DNA from: Streptomyces griseomycini | GTDB lineage: Bacteria > Actinomycetota > Actinomycetes > Streptomycetales > Streptomycetaceae | Assembly (NCBI RefSeq): GCF_014203535.1 | Contig: NZ_JACHJI010000003.1 | Span: forward strand, 620,183-684,182 | Direction of reading: 5' to 3' | DNA length: 64,000 nt | Shown here: positions 9,771 to 19,102 of the stretch, piece after piece | How the letters are laid out: every line of letters begins with the position of its first letter | Position numbering within the stretch: the first letter of the stretch is position 1 | The notes under the pieces: model-generated | Databases searched by the model: none | What the model saw: only the letters and a program-made list of their open reading frames with translations | Told to the model about the DNA's origin: nothing | Program-made: the position numbers and the translations under genes

Positions 9771-10877
9771 TCAGCGCAGGATCCCCTCCAGGAAGTCGCT
9801 GCCGAGCCGGGCCACGACCGTCACGTCCAGCTGGTGCAGCACGTACCGCCCGCGGCGCCGCGTGGTGACCAGGCCGGCCTTCTTGAGCACGCCCAGGTGC
9901 CGGGATATCTCCGGCGCCGTCACGCCGTGCGCCTGTGCCAGCTCGCCGGTGGTGTACGCGCTGCGGGCGAGATCGCGGCACAGGCGCATGCGGACCGGGT
10001 GGGACAGCGCCGTCATCCTCAGGGCCAGCTGCTCGACCGTCGGCGGGGCGGCGAGCTCGGGGGAGCCGACCGGGTAGTGCAGCACCGGCTGCCAGCCGTA
10101 CCGGTGCAGGACCATCAGGTGCGGCCAGCCCAGGCTGGTGGGGATCAGCAGCAGTCCGCCGTCGGCCGTGGCCGTCCGGCCGTCGCCCAGCTTGTCGACG
10201 GTGATCCGGCCGGCGGTCTCGTCGAGCGTCACCGCAGGGGACACCGCGGCCAGCGCCCCGGCCAGCCCCTTGTGCCGCAGCAGGTCGGTCTTGTGGCGGG
10301 CGTCCGCGGCGAGCTGGTGGTGCAGCCGGGACCAGGTCTCGGCGAAGAACGCCTCGTCGCAGTCCCGGAGGAACTGCCGCAGCCAGGCCCGGATCCGCGG
10401 CGGGTCGGCCAGCAGCCGCTCGGTGAACCGCACCTGCTGCGGCCCCCGCGCGGCGGCCAGCTCCAGCGAACGCCGGCGCAGGCCCTCGTCGGCGAGCGGT
10501 CCCGGACCCGGCGTGCCGTAGGGGAACGCGCAGGTGAACTCCAGGGCCGCGGCCACGAACTGCTCGTCCGACAGCTTGTCCAGCAGGTCCAGCTCCTCGG
10601 CGAGCGTCCCGCCCGGGAGCGCGCCGCCGCCCGGGATGCCCGCACACGGCAGGAACAGGTCCGAGAACGTCGTCCGCCACAGGAAGTCGGCCTCGCACAT
10701 CCGGTCCGCCAGATGCGGGTCCAGGCGCGCGGTCACGCCGGTCACCCAGCCCTGGAGGCCCGGATGGTGCCCCGGCTCGGACAGCGCGTGCAGCGCCATG
10801 CCGAGCTCGGCCAGGGGCGAGGGCACGACGACGGCCCCCTCCGGCCGCAGCCCCGCGATGTCGATGCTCACGCTCAT
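9771..10877 (-). CDS. ArsR-family transcriptional regulator with long N-terminal domain (DUF5937-like)
   Basis: 368 residues. The first ~270 form an uncharacterised helical domain (WVTGVTARLDPHLADRMCEA and onward). A winged helix-turn-helix follows at about 280-350, with LSHPVRMRLCRDLARSAYTT, GVTAPEISRHLGVLKKAGLV and RRRGRYVLHQLD. No cysteine metal-binding motif typical of ArsR/SmtB sensors is seen in the wing, so the signal is probably not a simple metal. ATG 10877 (MSVSIDIAGLRPEG) is preferred to the ATG five codons upstream. It is transcribed in the same direction as the aldolase-like gene 82 bp upstream. Confidence 0.85.
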   Translation of the reverse strand: MSVSIDIAGLRPEGAVVVPSPLAELGMALHALSEPGHHPGLQGWVTGVTARLDPHLADRMCEADFLWRTTFSDLFLPCAGIPGGGALPGGTLAEELDLLDKLSDEQFVAAALEFTCAFPYGTPGPGPLADEGLRRRSLELAAARGPQQVRFTERLLADPPRIRAWLRQFLRDCDEAFFAETWSRLHHQLAADARHKTDLLRHKGLAGALAAVSPAVTLDETAGRITVDKLGDGRTATADGGLLLIPTSLGWPHLMVLHRYGWQPVLHYPVGSPELAAPPTVEQLALRMTALSHPVRMRLCRDLARSAYTTGELAQAHGVTAPEISRHLGVLKKAGLVTTRRRGRYVLHQLDVTVVARLGSDFLEGILR

Positions 10878-10959
10878 GCCCACATGGTGCACCCCGCCGC
10901 CGACAACGCCGCCCCCGCCGCCCCTTCCCGTCCCGGGGACGCCCCGGGAGGGGCGACCG

Positions 10960-12201
10960 TCAGGCCCGGACGGACCGTTCCGCGGCTTCCCGGAGCAGCC
11001 GCCGCGCGAACTCCTCCGCCGCCGCCCGTACGTCGTCGGCCGTCCACTCCAGGCCCGCGGCCCGCACGTACACCTCCGTGAGGGCCAGCCCGGGCCCCTT
11101 CGGGTCCCAGTGGTTGGCGAACAGCACGGTCCCCGTCTCCTCGGCCGACCGGATCGCCGCCTCCGCGGCGACCTCGGCGTCGTACGGGAGCCACACCTGG
11201 AAGTCGTGCGTGTGCGGCACCTCGGGGTGGACGCGGGACCAGGGCAGCCCGCCCGCGGCGAGGCCCTCGCGCAGCGCGGCGGCCACCACGCGCGCGTGGG
11301 CGGCGTACTCCGGCAGCCGGGGCAGCTCCCGGTCCAGGCCGACGAGGGCCGACAGGGCGGTGGGGAACTGCTGGAAGACGTTGCCGCCGTACCGGTGCCG
11401 CCAGGCCCTCGCCTCCTCCACCAGGGTCGCCGGGCCGGCGAGCGCCGCCCCGCCGAAGGCGCCGAGGGACTTGTAGAACGACACGTAGACGCTGTCCGCG
11501 AGCCCCGCTATCTCCTCCAGGGACCGGCCGAAGTGCTCGGTGCACTCCCACAGGCGGGCCCCGTCGAAGTGGACGACCGCCTCACGCTCCCGCGCCGCCT
11601 CCACCACCTCGGTCAGCTCCTCCCAGGTGGGCAGGACGAAACCGGCGTCCCTGAGGGGCAGCTCCAGCATCAGCGCGCCGAAGGGCTCCTCGAAGTCGCG
11701 CACCTCCGCGGCCGTGGGCAGCCGGGGCTCGCTCGTCACCCGCACCGGACGCAACCCGCTGACCCGGCTGAACGCGTTCCGCTCGTACACCTCGGGGTGG
11801 CTCAGCGCGTGCAGGGCGACGGCCGGGTTCCCGGTGCGGCCCGCCCAGCAGCGCAGGGCCACCTGCTGGGCCATGGTGCCGGTCGGGAAGAACGCGGCGG
11901 CCTCCGTGCCGAGCAGTCCGGCGACCCGCCCCTCCAGGGCCTCGACGACGCCGTCGCCGTAGATGTCGGACATCTCGTCGAGGTCGTACACGCTCCCCGC
12001 CGCCTCCAGCAGGGCCAGCCGCTCCCTGAGCGGGGCGACGAAGCCGAGGCGCGCGAGCACGCGCGGGGCGCCGCGCCAGGCGGCGATCCTCCGTTCGCGC
12101 AGCGTCGGGCGCTTCCCGCCGCCGGCCTCCGGGCCGGGCGGCCGCTCGTCCCGTACCGTCGTGCCGCTCGTGTCGCTCGTGCTCTCCGCCGCATCGCTCA
12201 T
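10960..12201 (-). CDS. PLP-dependent threonine aldolase / beta-eliminating lyase family enzyme
   Basis: 413 residues with the fold-type I layout of low-specificity L-threonine aldolases: FFPTGTMAQQVALRCWAGRT in the N-terminal half, VVHFDGARLWE (the Asp contacts the PLP ring nitrogen), and the probable Schiff-base Lys in YVSFYKSLGAFGGA. Such enzymes cleave threonine or related beta-hydroxy amino acids to glycine and an aldehyde; the actual substrate here is unknown. ATG 12201 is used; ATG 12213 four codons upstream is equally possible. A 206-bp gap separates it from the divergent DUF2520 gene. Confidence 0.85.
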   Translation of the reverse strand: MSDAAESTSDTSGTTVRDERPPGPEAGGGKRPTLRERRIAAWRGAPRVLARLGFVAPLRERLALLEAAGSVYDLDEMSDIYGDGVVEALEGRVAGLLGTEAAAFFPTGTMAQQVALRCWAGRTGNPAVALHALSHPEVYERNAFSRVSGLRPVRVTSEPRLPTAAEVRDFEEPFGALMLELPLRDAGFVLPTWEELTEVVEAAREREAVVHFDGARLWECTEHFGRSLEEIAGLADSVYVSFYKSLGAFGGAALAGPATLVEEARAWRHRYGGNVFQQFPTALSALVGLDRELPRLPEYAAHARVVAAALREGLAAGGLPWSRVHPEVPHTHDFQVWLPYDAEVAAEAAIRSAEETGTVLFANHWDPKGPGLALTEVYVRAAGLEWTADDVRAAAEEFARRLLREAAERSVRA

Positions 12202-12407
12202 GGCCGCGATCATCCCGCGCCGCCGTCCGCGCGGGCACCCGCTTTTCGGCACGCGCGTGGGCCGCGTCCCCGCACGCGCGTGTGCCGCGACGACGCACGG
12301 AAACCCACAGCCTGTGGACAACCGACCGCGCCCGGAACCGATCGCGTTAACATGACGAGAAATCGTCCGGTACCCCGAGCGGACTGGAACGGGAAGGCCG
12401 CCGTCGC
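12202..12407. promoter_or_regulatory. Divergent promoter region with a DnaA-box-like site
   Basis: This region separates the aldolase-like gene from the pantothenate/NAD operon and must hold both promoters. It contains TGTGGACAA at 12313-12321, the reverse complement of the Streptomyces consensus DnaA box TTGTCCACA. It also has a perfect inverted repeat, CCACAG-C-CTGTGG (12305-12317), overlapping that box. A single box does not make an origin. Confidence 0.4.
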
Positions 12408-13334
12408 GTGAACACAACCCCACAGCCAGATCCCAGGGACCGCCCCGCGCGGCTCACCGTCGGCGTCGTCGGCGCCGGACGCGTGGGTCCCGCGCTGGCC
12501 GCGTCCCTCCAGCTCGCCGGGCACCGCCCGGTGGCCGTCTCCGCGGTCTCCGACGCCTCCCGCAGGCGCGCGGAGCAGATGCTCCCCGACGTGCCGGTGG
12601 TGCCGCCCGCCGAGGTCCTGGAGCGGTCCGAGCTGGTCCTGCTGACCGTCCCGGACGACGCCCTGCCCGACCTCGTCTCCGGGCTCGCCGACACCGGCGC
12701 GGTGCGGCCGGGGCAACTGCTCGTGCACACCTCCGGGCGGTACGGCGCGAGGGTGCTCGACCCCGCCCTGCGGGCCGGTGCGCTGCCGCTGGCCCTGCAC
12801 CCCGCGATGACCTTCACCGGCACCCCCGTCGACGTGCAGCGCCTGGCCGGGTGCTCCTTCGGCGTCACCGCGCCCGAGGAGCTGCGGCTGGCCGCCGAGG
12901 CCCTCGTGATCGAGATGGGCGGCGAGCCGGAGTGGATCGCCGAGGAGAACCGCCCCCTGTACCACGCGGCCCTCGCCCTGGGCGCCAACCACCTGGTCAC
13001 CCTCGTCGCCCAGTCCCTGGAGCTGCTGCGCACCGCCGGCGTCGAGGCCCCCGACCGGATGCTCGGCCCGCTGCTCGGCGCCGCCCTGGACAACGCCCTG
13101 CGCTCCGGCGACGCGGCCCTCACCGGCCCGGTCGCGCGCGGCGACGCGGGCACGGTCGCCGCGCACGTCACCGAGTTGCGCCGGCACGCCCCGCAGACCG
13201 TCGCCGGCTACCTGGCGATGGCCCGCGCGACCGCCGACCGGGCGCTCGCCCACGGACTGCTGAAGCCGGAACTGGCCGAGGACCTCCTCGGTGTGCTCGC
13301 CGCCGGCACCGACGGCCCGGGGGAGACCCGATGA
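12408..13334 (+). CDS. Rossmann-fold / DUF2520 dehydrogenase-like protein, first gene of the panC-nad-coaX operon
   Basis: 308 residues. An N-terminal NAD(P)-binding fold begins [19 protein letters not shown] (GxGxxG). The C-terminal DUF2520 helical domain follows ([20 protein letters not shown] and onward). Proteins of this type sit next to panC in actinobacteria, and their 6-phosphogluconate/ketopantoate-reductase-like fold makes a ketopantoate reductase role plausible but unproven. GTG 12408 has GGGAAGG eleven bases upstream. The stop overlaps a 25-codon ORF that bridges to panC. Confidence 0.88.
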   Translation: MNTTPQPDPRDRPARLTVGVVGAGRVGPALAASLQLAGHRPVAVSAVSDASRRRAEQMLPDVPVVPPAEVLERSELVLLTVPDDALPDLVSGLADTGAVRPGQLLVHTSGRYGARVLDPALRAGALPLALHPAMTFTGTPVDVQRLAGCSFGVTAPEELRLAAEALVIEMGGEPEWIAEENRPLYHAALALGANHLVTLVAQSLELLRTAGVEAPDRMLGPLLGAALDNALRSGDAALTGPVARGDAGTVAAHVTELRRHAPQTVAGYLAMARATADRALAHGLLKPELAEDLLGVLAAGTDGPGETR

Positions 13335-13408
13335 GCACCCCCGGCCGCCCCACCACCCGCCCCAGCCGTACGACGACGCGCGCGTCCCGGAACGGAGTCG
13401 CCCGATGA
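13331..13408 (+). CDS. 25-residue bridging ORF between the DUF2520 gene and panC
   Basis: This short frame starts with ATG overlapping the previous TGA (ATGA at 13331-13334) and ends with TGA overlapping the panC ATG (ATGA at 13405-13408). Its peptide is Arg/Thr/Ser-rich ([18 protein letters not shown] and onward) with no known domain. Its likely role is to carry ribosomes from one gene to the next rather than to make a stable product. Confidence 0.4.
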   Translation: MSTPGRPTTRPSRTTTRASRNGVAR

Positions 13409-14403
13409 CCACCACCCTGCTGCGCACCGCCGGCGAACTGCACGCACGCGCGCGTACGGGCCGCCGCGCCGTCGTGATGACCATGGGCGCCCTGCACGAG
13501 GGCCACGCCACGCTGATCCGCACCGCACGCGAGATCGCGGGCCCCGGGGGCGAGGTCGTGGTCACCGTCTTCGTCAACCCGCTCCAGTTCGGCGCGGGCG
13601 AGGACCTCGACCGCTATCCGCGCACCCTGGACGCCGACCTCAAGCTCGCCGAGCAGTCGGGCGCCGACGCCGTCTTCGCCCCCGCCGTCGACGAGGTCTA
13701 CCCGGGCGGCGAGCCCCAGGTCCGGATCAGCGCCGGCCCCATGGGCGAGCGGCTGGAGGGCGCCGCGCGCCCCGGCCACTTCGACGGCATGCTCACCGTC
13801 GTCGCCAAGCTGCTGCACCTCACCCGTCCCGACGTCGCCCTCTACGGCCAGAAGGACGCCCAGCAGCTCGCCCTGATCCGCCGGATGGTCCGCGACCTGA
13901 ACTTCGGCGTGGAGATCGTCGGCGTCCCCACCGTCCGCGAGGAGGACGGGCTCGCCCTGTCCAGCCGCAACCGCTACCTCTCGTCCCGGGAGCGGCGCAC
14001 CGCGCTCGCCCTGTCCCGGGCGCTGTTCGCGGGCCGCGACCGGCACGCCGCCCAGGAGGCGCTGCGCGCGCGGGCCCGCGAGGTGCCCACCTCGCGCGCG
14101 CGTGCGGAGGCGCTCAGCGCCATGGGGGAGTCCCGCGCGGCGGCCGACGCGCACGCCGTCGCGACGACCGCCGGCGGCCCGGCGGCCGTCCGCGCCGCCG
14201 CCCGCCTGGTCCTCGACGAGGCGGCCCGCCTCGACCCGCCCCTCACCCTGGACTACCTGGCCCTGGTCGACCCGTCCGACTTCACCGAGATCGGCGACGA
14301 CTTCACCGGGGAGGCCGTCCTCGCCGTGGCCGCCCGCGTGGGCACCACCCGCCTGATCGACAACCTCCCCCTGACCTTCGGAACGTTCGGAGCCGCCTCG
14401 TGA
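13405..14403 (+). CDS. panC: Pantothenate synthetase
   Basis: 332 residues. It condenses pantoate with beta-alanine using ATP to make pantothenate, the vitamin precursor of CoA. The nucleotidyl-transferase motif [12 protein letters not shown] (the HxGH type), the pantoate site [35 protein letters not shown] and the SSRNRYLS lid are all present. It is slightly longer than E. coli PanC because of an Ala/Arg-rich insert near residue 220. It overlaps nadB by four bases and shares an operon with coaX, whose product uses its own product. Confidence 0.97.
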   Translation: MTTTLLRTAGELHARARTGRRAVVMTMGALHEGHATLIRTAREIAGPGGEVVVTVFVNPLQFGAGEDLDRYPRTLDADLKLAEQSGADAVFAPAVDEVYPGGEPQVRISAGPMGERLEGAARPGHFDGMLTVVAKLLHLTRPDVALYGQKDAQQLALIRRMVRDLNFGVEIVGVPTVREEDGLALSSRNRYLSSRERRTALALSRALFAGRDRHAAQEALRARAREVPTSRARAEALSAMGESRAAADAHAVATTAGGPAAVRAAARLVLDEAARLDPPLTLDYLALVDPSDFTEIGDDFTGEAVLAVAARVGTTRLIDNLPLTFGTFGAAS

Positions 14404-16169
14404 CCAGCACAGGCATACGCCCGCCCGTCGCCCACCACCCTCGGACGAGAGCGCTTCGCGCTCGCCCCCGTCTGCACGCGCCCGCACCCGGGTGGTCCAT
14501 CTCGGCGGACGTGGTGGTCGTCGGCTCCGGCGTCGCCGGCCTCACCGCGGCCCTGCGCTGCGAGGCCGCCGGCCTGACCACCGTCGTCGTCACCAAGGCC
14601 CGGCTCGACGACGGCTCCACCCGCTGGGCCCAGGGCGGCATCGCCGCGGCCCTCGGTGAGGGCGACACCCCCGAGCAGCACCTGGACGACACCCTGGTCG
14701 CGGGCGCGGGCCTGTGCGACGAGGAGGCGGTCCGCATCCTCGTCACCGAGGGCCCCGACGCCGTGCGCCGTCTGATCGCCACCGGTGCGCAGTTCGACGA
14801 GTCCGCCGAGGGCGGCCTGGAGCTCACCCGCGAGGGCGGCCACCACCGCCGCCGCATCGCCCACGCGGGCGGCGACGCCACCGGTGCGGAGATCTCCCGC
14901 GCCCTGGTCGAGGCGGTCCGCGCGCGCGGGACGCGCACCATCGAGAACGCGCTCGTCCTGGACCTCCTCACGGACGCCGACGGCCGCACGGCCGGCGTGA
15001 CCCTGCACGTCATGGGGGAGGGCCAGCACGACGGCGTGGGCGCCGTCCACGCCCCCGCGGTGGTCCTGGCCACCGGCGGCATGGGCCAGGTCTTCTCCGC
15101 GACCACGAACCCCTCCGTCTCCACGGGCGACGGCGTGGCCCTCGCCCTGCGCGCGGGCGCCGAGGTGAGCGACCTCGAGTTCGTCCAGTTCCACCCCACC
15201 GTCCTCTTCCTCGGGCCCGACGCGGAGGGCCAGCAGCCCCTGGTCTCCGAGGCGGTCCGCGGCGAGGGCGCCCACCTGGTGGACGCCGACGGCGTGCGCT
15301 TCATGCAGGGGCAGCACGAGCTGGCCGAACTCGCGCCCCGGGACATCGTCGCCAAGGGCATCATGCGCCGCATGCAGGAGCGGGGCGCCGAGCACATGTA
15401 CCTCGACGCCCGCCACTTCGGCGCCGAGATGTGGGAGCACCGCTTCCCCACGATCCTCGCCGCCTGCCGCGCCCACGGCATCGACCCGGTCACCGAGCCC
15501 GTCCCGGTCGCCCCGGCCGCCCACTACGCCTCCGGCGGCGTCCGCACCGACTCCCACGGCCGCACCACCGTCCCCGGCCTGTACGCGTGCGGCGAGGTCG
15601 CCTGCACCGGCGTGCACGGCGCCAACCGCCTGGCCTCCAACTCCCTCCTGGAGGGCCTGGTCTACGCCGAGCGCATCGCCGCCGACATCGCGGAGAGCCG
15701 CACCGGGAACACCCTCCGCGCGCGCGTGCCGCAGCCGCTCCCGCAGTCCGACCGCCCGGAGCACCCCCTCCTCCCCCCGGAGGCCCGCTTCGCCATCCAG
15801 CGGATCATGACCGGGGGAGCCGGTGTCCTGCGCTCCGCCGCGTCCCTCTCCGAGGCCGCCGACCGGCTGCACCACCTGCACGCCGAGGCCCGCGACGCCC
15901 TCGACGAGAACGGCAAGACGGCCGAGCCCGGCGTCGACACCTGGGAGGCCACCAACCTCCTGTGCGTGGCCCGGGTCCTGGTCGCCGCCGCGCAGCGGCG
16001 CGAGGAGACCCGCGGCTGCCACTGGCGCGAGGACCGTCCCGAGCGCGACGACACGACCTGGCGCCGCCACATCGTCGTACGGCTGAATCCGGACCGCACG
16101 CTGGCGGTGCGCACCACCGACACCACAGACTTCCCCCCGACCCTCCCTCCCCGGCCCCAGGAGCAGTGA
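14400..16169 (+). CDS. nadB: L-aspartate oxidase
   Basis: 589 residues. This FAD enzyme oxidises L-aspartate to iminoaspartate, the first step of de novo NAD synthesis. The dinucleotide motif [16 protein letters not shown] starts near residue 38, [13 protein letters not shown] marks the flavin/substrate region, and [16 protein letters not shown] is the second FAD contact. An extra ~35-residue N-terminal tail precedes the FAD motif. The GTG start forms GTGA with the panC stop. No nadA is in the window, so quinolinate synthase must be encoded elsewhere. Confidence 0.97.
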   Translation: MTSTGIRPPVAHHPRTRALRARPRLHAPAPGWSISADVVVVGSGVAGLTAALRCEAAGLTTVVVTKARLDDGSTRWAQGGIAAALGEGDTPEQHLDDTLVAGAGLCDEEAVRILVTEGPDAVRRLIATGAQFDESAEGGLELTREGGHHRRRIAHAGGDATGAEISRALVEAVRARGTRTIENALVLDLLTDADGRTAGVTLHVMGEGQHDGVGAVHAPAVVLATGGMGQVFSATTNPSVSTGDGVALALRAGAEVSDLEFVQFHPTVLFLGPDAEGQQPLVSEAVRGEGAHLVDADGVRFMQGQHELAELAPRDIVAKGIMRRMQERGAEHMYLDARHFGAEMWEHRFPTILAACRAHGIDPVTEPVPVAPAAHYASGGVRTDSHGRTTVPGLYACGEVACTGVHGANRLASNSLLEGLVYAERIAADIAESRTGNTLRARVPQPLPQSDRPEHPLLPPEARFAIQRIMTGGAGVLRSAASLSEAADRLHHLHAEARDALDENGKTAEPGVDTWEATNLLCVARVLVAAAQRREETRGCHWREDRPERDDTTWRRHIVVRLNPDRTLAVRTTDTTDFPPTLPPRPQEQ

Positions 16170-16174
16170 CAGCA

Positions 16175-17149
16175 GTGACCACCCCCGACCTCCCCCTCGT
16201 CCCGTCCGGTGGCTGCGGCGACGGCTGCGCCTGCGGTGCGGACGACGAGACGTACCTGGAGTGCGGCCTCGACCCCGCGCTCGCCCAGCTCCTGGCCGAC
16301 GCGGGCCTCGACCCGGTCGAGGTCGAGGACATCGCCAACGTGGCCCTCCAGGAGGACCTGGCCCACGGCGTGGACGTGACGACGGTCGCGACCATCCCGG
16401 AGGACGCCGTCGCCACCGCCGACCTCACCGCCCGGGAGGCGGGCACCGTGGCGGGCCTCAGGATCGCCGAGGCGGTCATGTCGGTCGTCTGCACGGAGGA
16501 GTTCGAGGTCGAGCGCCACGTGGAGGACGGCGACCGCGTGGAGGCGGGCCAGAAGCTCCTCTCCGTCACCGCCCGCACCCGCGACCTGCTCACCGCCGAG
16601 CGCAGCGCGCTCAACCTCCTGTGCCGCCTGTCGGGCATCGCGACGGCCACGCGCGCGTGGGCGGACGTCCTGGAGGGCACCGGGGCCAGGGTCCGCGACA
16701 CCCGCAAGACCACGCCCGGCCTGCGCAGCCTCGAGAAGTTCGCCGTGCGCTGCGGCGGCGGCGTCAACCACCGCATGTCCCTCTCGGACGCGGCCCTGGT
16801 CAAGGACAACCACGTGGTGGCCGCCGGCGGCGTCGCCGAGGCCTTCCGCGCGGTCCGCGAACGCTTCCCCGACGTCCCGATCGAGGTCGAGGTCGACACC
16901 CTCCACCAGCTCCGCGAGGTCGTGGACGCCGGCGCCGACCTGATCCTGCTGGACAACTTCACGCCCGGCGAGTGCGAGGAGGCGGTGGCCCTCGTGAACG
17001 GCCGCGCCGCCCTGGAGGCCTCCGGCCGCCTCACCCTCGCCGATGCCAAGGCGTACGCCGACACGGGCGTCGACTACCTGGCCGTGGGTGCCCTGACCCA
17101 CTCCTCGCCGATCCTCGACATCGGCCTCGACCTGCGCGAGGCGGAGTAG
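16175..17149 (+). CDS. nadC: Nicotinate-nucleotide pyrophosphorylase (quinolinate phosphoribosyltransferase)
   Basis: 324 residues. It converts quinolinate and PRPP to nicotinate mononucleotide. Recognisable segments are LQEDLAHGVDVTT, the TRKTTPGLRSLEKFAVRCGG active-site region, HRMSLSDAALVKDNH and DLILLDNFTP. The N-terminus is unusual: residues ~13-18 read CGDGCAC, followed by another Cys near 30, a possible metal-binding tag not needed by the catalytic fold. GTG 16175 sits 11 bases after AGGAG; GTG 16166, which overlaps the nadB stop, is the alternative and would add three residues. Confidence 0.96.
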   Translation: MTTPDLPLVPSGGCGDGCACGADDETYLECGLDPALAQLLADAGLDPVEVEDIANVALQEDLAHGVDVTTVATIPEDAVATADLTAREAGTVAGLRIAEAVMSVVCTEEFEVERHVEDGDRVEAGQKLLSVTARTRDLLTAERSALNLLCRLSGIATATRAWADVLEGTGARVRDTRKTTPGLRSLEKFAVRCGGGVNHRMSLSDAALVKDNHVVAAGGVAEAFRAVRERFPDVPIEVEVDTLHQLREVVDAGADLILLDNFTPGECEEAVALVNGRAALEASGRLTLADAKAYADTGVDYLAVGALTHSSPILDIGLDLREAE

Positions 17150-17153
17150 GGCC

Positions 17154-17951
17154 ATGCTGCTGACGATCGACGTGGGCAACACGCACACCGTCCTGGGCCT
17201 CTTCGACGGCGACGACATCGTCGAGCACTGGCGCATCTCCACGGACGCGCGCCGCACCGCCGACGAGCTGGCGGTCCTCCTCCAGGGCCTGATGGGCATG
17301 CACCCGCTCCTCGGCGACGAGCTGGGCGACGGCATCGACGGCATCGCCATCTGCGCGACCGTCCCCTCCGTCCTGCACGAGCTCCGGGAGGTCACCCGCC
17401 GCTACTACGGCGACGTCCCCGCGGTCCTCGTCGAGCCGGGCGTCAAGACGGGCGTGCCGATCCTCACCGACAACCCCAAGGAGGTCGGCGCGGACCGCAT
17501 CATCAACGCGGTCGCCGCGGTCGACCTCTACGGCGGACCGGCCGTCGTCGTCGACTTCGGCACCGCGACGACGTTCGACGCGGTCAGCGCGCGCGGGGAG
17601 TACGTCGGCGGCGTCATCGCCCCCGGCATCGAGATCTCCGTCGAGGCGCTCGGCGTCCGCGGCGCCCAGCTCCGCAAGATCGAGGTGGCGCGTCCCCGCA
17701 GCGTGATCGGCAAGAACACGGTCGAGGCGATGCAGTCCGGCATCATCTACGGCTTCGCCGGCCAGGTCGACGGCGTCGTCAACCGCATGGCCCGGGAACT
17801 CGCCGCCGACCCCGACGACGTGACGGTCATCGCCACGGGCGGTCTGGCCCCGATGGTCCTGGGCGAGTCCTCGGTCATCGACGAGCACGAGCCCTGGCTG
17901 ACCCTGATCGGCCTGCGCCTGGTGTACGAGCGGAACGTGTCGCGGATGTAG
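17154..17951 (+). CDS. coaX: Type III pantothenate kinase
   Basis: 265 residues, four bases after nadC. It phosphorylates pantothenate, the committing step to CoA. The ASKHA-fold signatures are clear: MLLTIDVGNTHTVLGLF (phosphate 1), KEVGADRIINAVAA, VVVDFGTATTFDAVS (phosphate 2) and GGVIAPGIEIS. Type III enzymes are insensitive to CoA feedback. It closes the five-gene cofactor operon. Confidence 0.97.
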   Translation: MLLTIDVGNTHTVLGLFDGDDIVEHWRISTDARRTADELAVLLQGLMGMHPLLGDELGDGIDGIAICATVPSVLHELREVTRRYYGDVPAVLVEPGVKTGVPILTDNPKEVGADRIINAVAAVDLYGGPAVVVDFGTATTFDAVSARGEYVGGVIAPGIEISVEALGVRGAQLRKIEVARPRSVIGKNTVEAMQSGIIYGFAGQVDGVVNRMARELAADPDDVTVIATGGLAPMVLGESSVIDEHEPWLTLIGLRLVYERNVSRM

Positions 17952-18056
17952 CGGGTGCCCGACGCGGGCGCCCGCACCCCGGCCACCCGGGTGGCACCCC
18001 CGCGCCACACCCGTTCCCTGTGCACGTTTTGTCTGATTAGCGCGTACCGTCGCCGC

Positions 18057-18722
18057 ATGCCCACGCCCTACGGATCCCGCGGCGGCATGGCGTTCGGCGT
18101 GGAGGAGCTGCGTGTGCTCCGCCGCGCCCTCGCCCTCGCCCTCCACCCCTCCGCCGCCTCGGTCGACGACGTCCAGGACTGCCTCCGCCTCGCCGATTCG
18201 CTCGACGAGGCGACGCGCGAGAGCGCCCGGCTGCGCGCCTTCCTCGTGGCCGACCTCGGCCGCTACCGCGCCGCCCTCCCCGGCACCGCCGCCGGCTACC
18301 TCACGCTCCTGGAGGAGGCGCTGGGCGCCGGGTACCGGCCCCAGCCCGACGACCTCGCCGCCCTCCGCGCCCTGCAGGGCAGCCCCACCGCCGCCGCCCT
18401 CCTGCACCGCTGCCGACTGCTCGCCGAACAGGACGTGCGCGCCCGCCTCTCCCGCCGTGCGGCGCGCGTGACCGCCCCCGCCGCCCTCTCCGCCGCCGTC
18501 CCCGCCTCCCGCACCCGCCTCCTCGCCCTCCCCGGGGGCCTGGCCGCCGCCACCGAGGACCCGCAGGAGAGGCCCGCGCAGCGGCCGGCCGCCCCCGAGC
18601 CCCGTCCCGCCCCCGCCCCCGGTGCGCCGAAGCCCGCCCGCCCCGTCCCCACCCCGGGCGAGGTCTTCCCCCGGCGCAAGCCCACCCCGCCCCCGTCCGG
18701 CCGGCAGCTGGCCGCGGGCTGA
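18057..18722 (+). CDS. Conserved hypothetical protein
   Basis: 221 residues. The N-terminal ~150 residues look all-helical (ELRVLRRALALALHPSAASV, DVQDCLRLADSLDEATRESA); the C-terminal ~60 residues are Pro/Ala-rich and probably disordered. No catalytic motif or membrane segment is evident. ATG 18057 is used. It follows coaX after 105 bp and precedes a small membrane-protein gene. Confidence 0.75.
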   Translation: MPTPYGSRGGMAFGVEELRVLRRALALALHPSAASVDDVQDCLRLADSLDEATRESARLRAFLVADLGRYRAALPGTAAGYLTLLEEALGAGYRPQPDDLAALRALQGSPTAAALLHRCRLLAEQDVRARLSRRAARVTAPAALSAAVPASRTRLLALPGGLAAATEDPQERPAQRPAAPEPRPAPAPGAPKPARPVPTPGEVFPRRKPTPPPSGRQLAAG

Positions 18723-18764
18723 CCCCCGCCCGCCCACCGGCCTCCCCCTGGCTACCCTGGATCC

Positions 18765-18941
18765 ATGGACTACGTCTCCGCGCTGCTGCCCCCGGCCGTC
18801 ATGGCCGCCTTCTTCATCGGCGTGATCCGAGTGATCGTGAAGACCCAGGGCGGCACCAACAAGGCCAAGGAGGACGCGGCCGTCGACGCGGCCTACGCCC
18901 GCATGGAGGGCGCCCAGCCCTCCCCCAGGACCGACGGCTGA
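18765..18941 (+). CDS. Small single-pass membrane protein
   Basis: 58 residues beginning MDYVSALLPPAVMAAFFIGV. One hydrophobic helix (about residues 6-26) is followed by a charged cytoplasmic tail (KTQGGTNKAKEDAAVDAAYA). The gene lies 42 bases after the preceding hypothetical gene in the same direction and ends 41 bases before a strong terminator, which supports it as a real small gene. Function unknown. Confidence 0.75.
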   Translation: MDYVSALLPPAVMAAFFIGVIRVIVKTQGGTNKAKEDAAVDAAYARMEGAQPSPRTDG

Positions 18942-18982
18942 CCCCGTCGGCGGCCGGCGGCACCGACCGCGCCGCCGACCCC

Positions 18983-19032
18983 GGGCGTACGACTCCGGCG
19001 CACAGCGTCACACACGAGTCGTACGCCCTTTT
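18983..19032 (+). terminator. Intrinsic terminator with U-tract
   Basis: A perfect 13-bp stem (18983-18995 with 19016-19028, 20-base loop) is followed directly by TTTT (19029-19032). It closes the coaX-to-small-membrane-protein transcript. Confidence 0.85.
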
Positions 19033-19102
19033 CGTGCCCGTTCGCCGGTGGTGTGCCTGTCCGGCACGCCGTGGCCGGGATCTCCCACTATTGTTCTGAG
19101 TT

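Noticed and set aside
12202..12407. Replication origin suggested by a DnaA-box match
   Set aside because: Only one box is present, and no dnaA, dnaN or AT-rich unwinding element is nearby.
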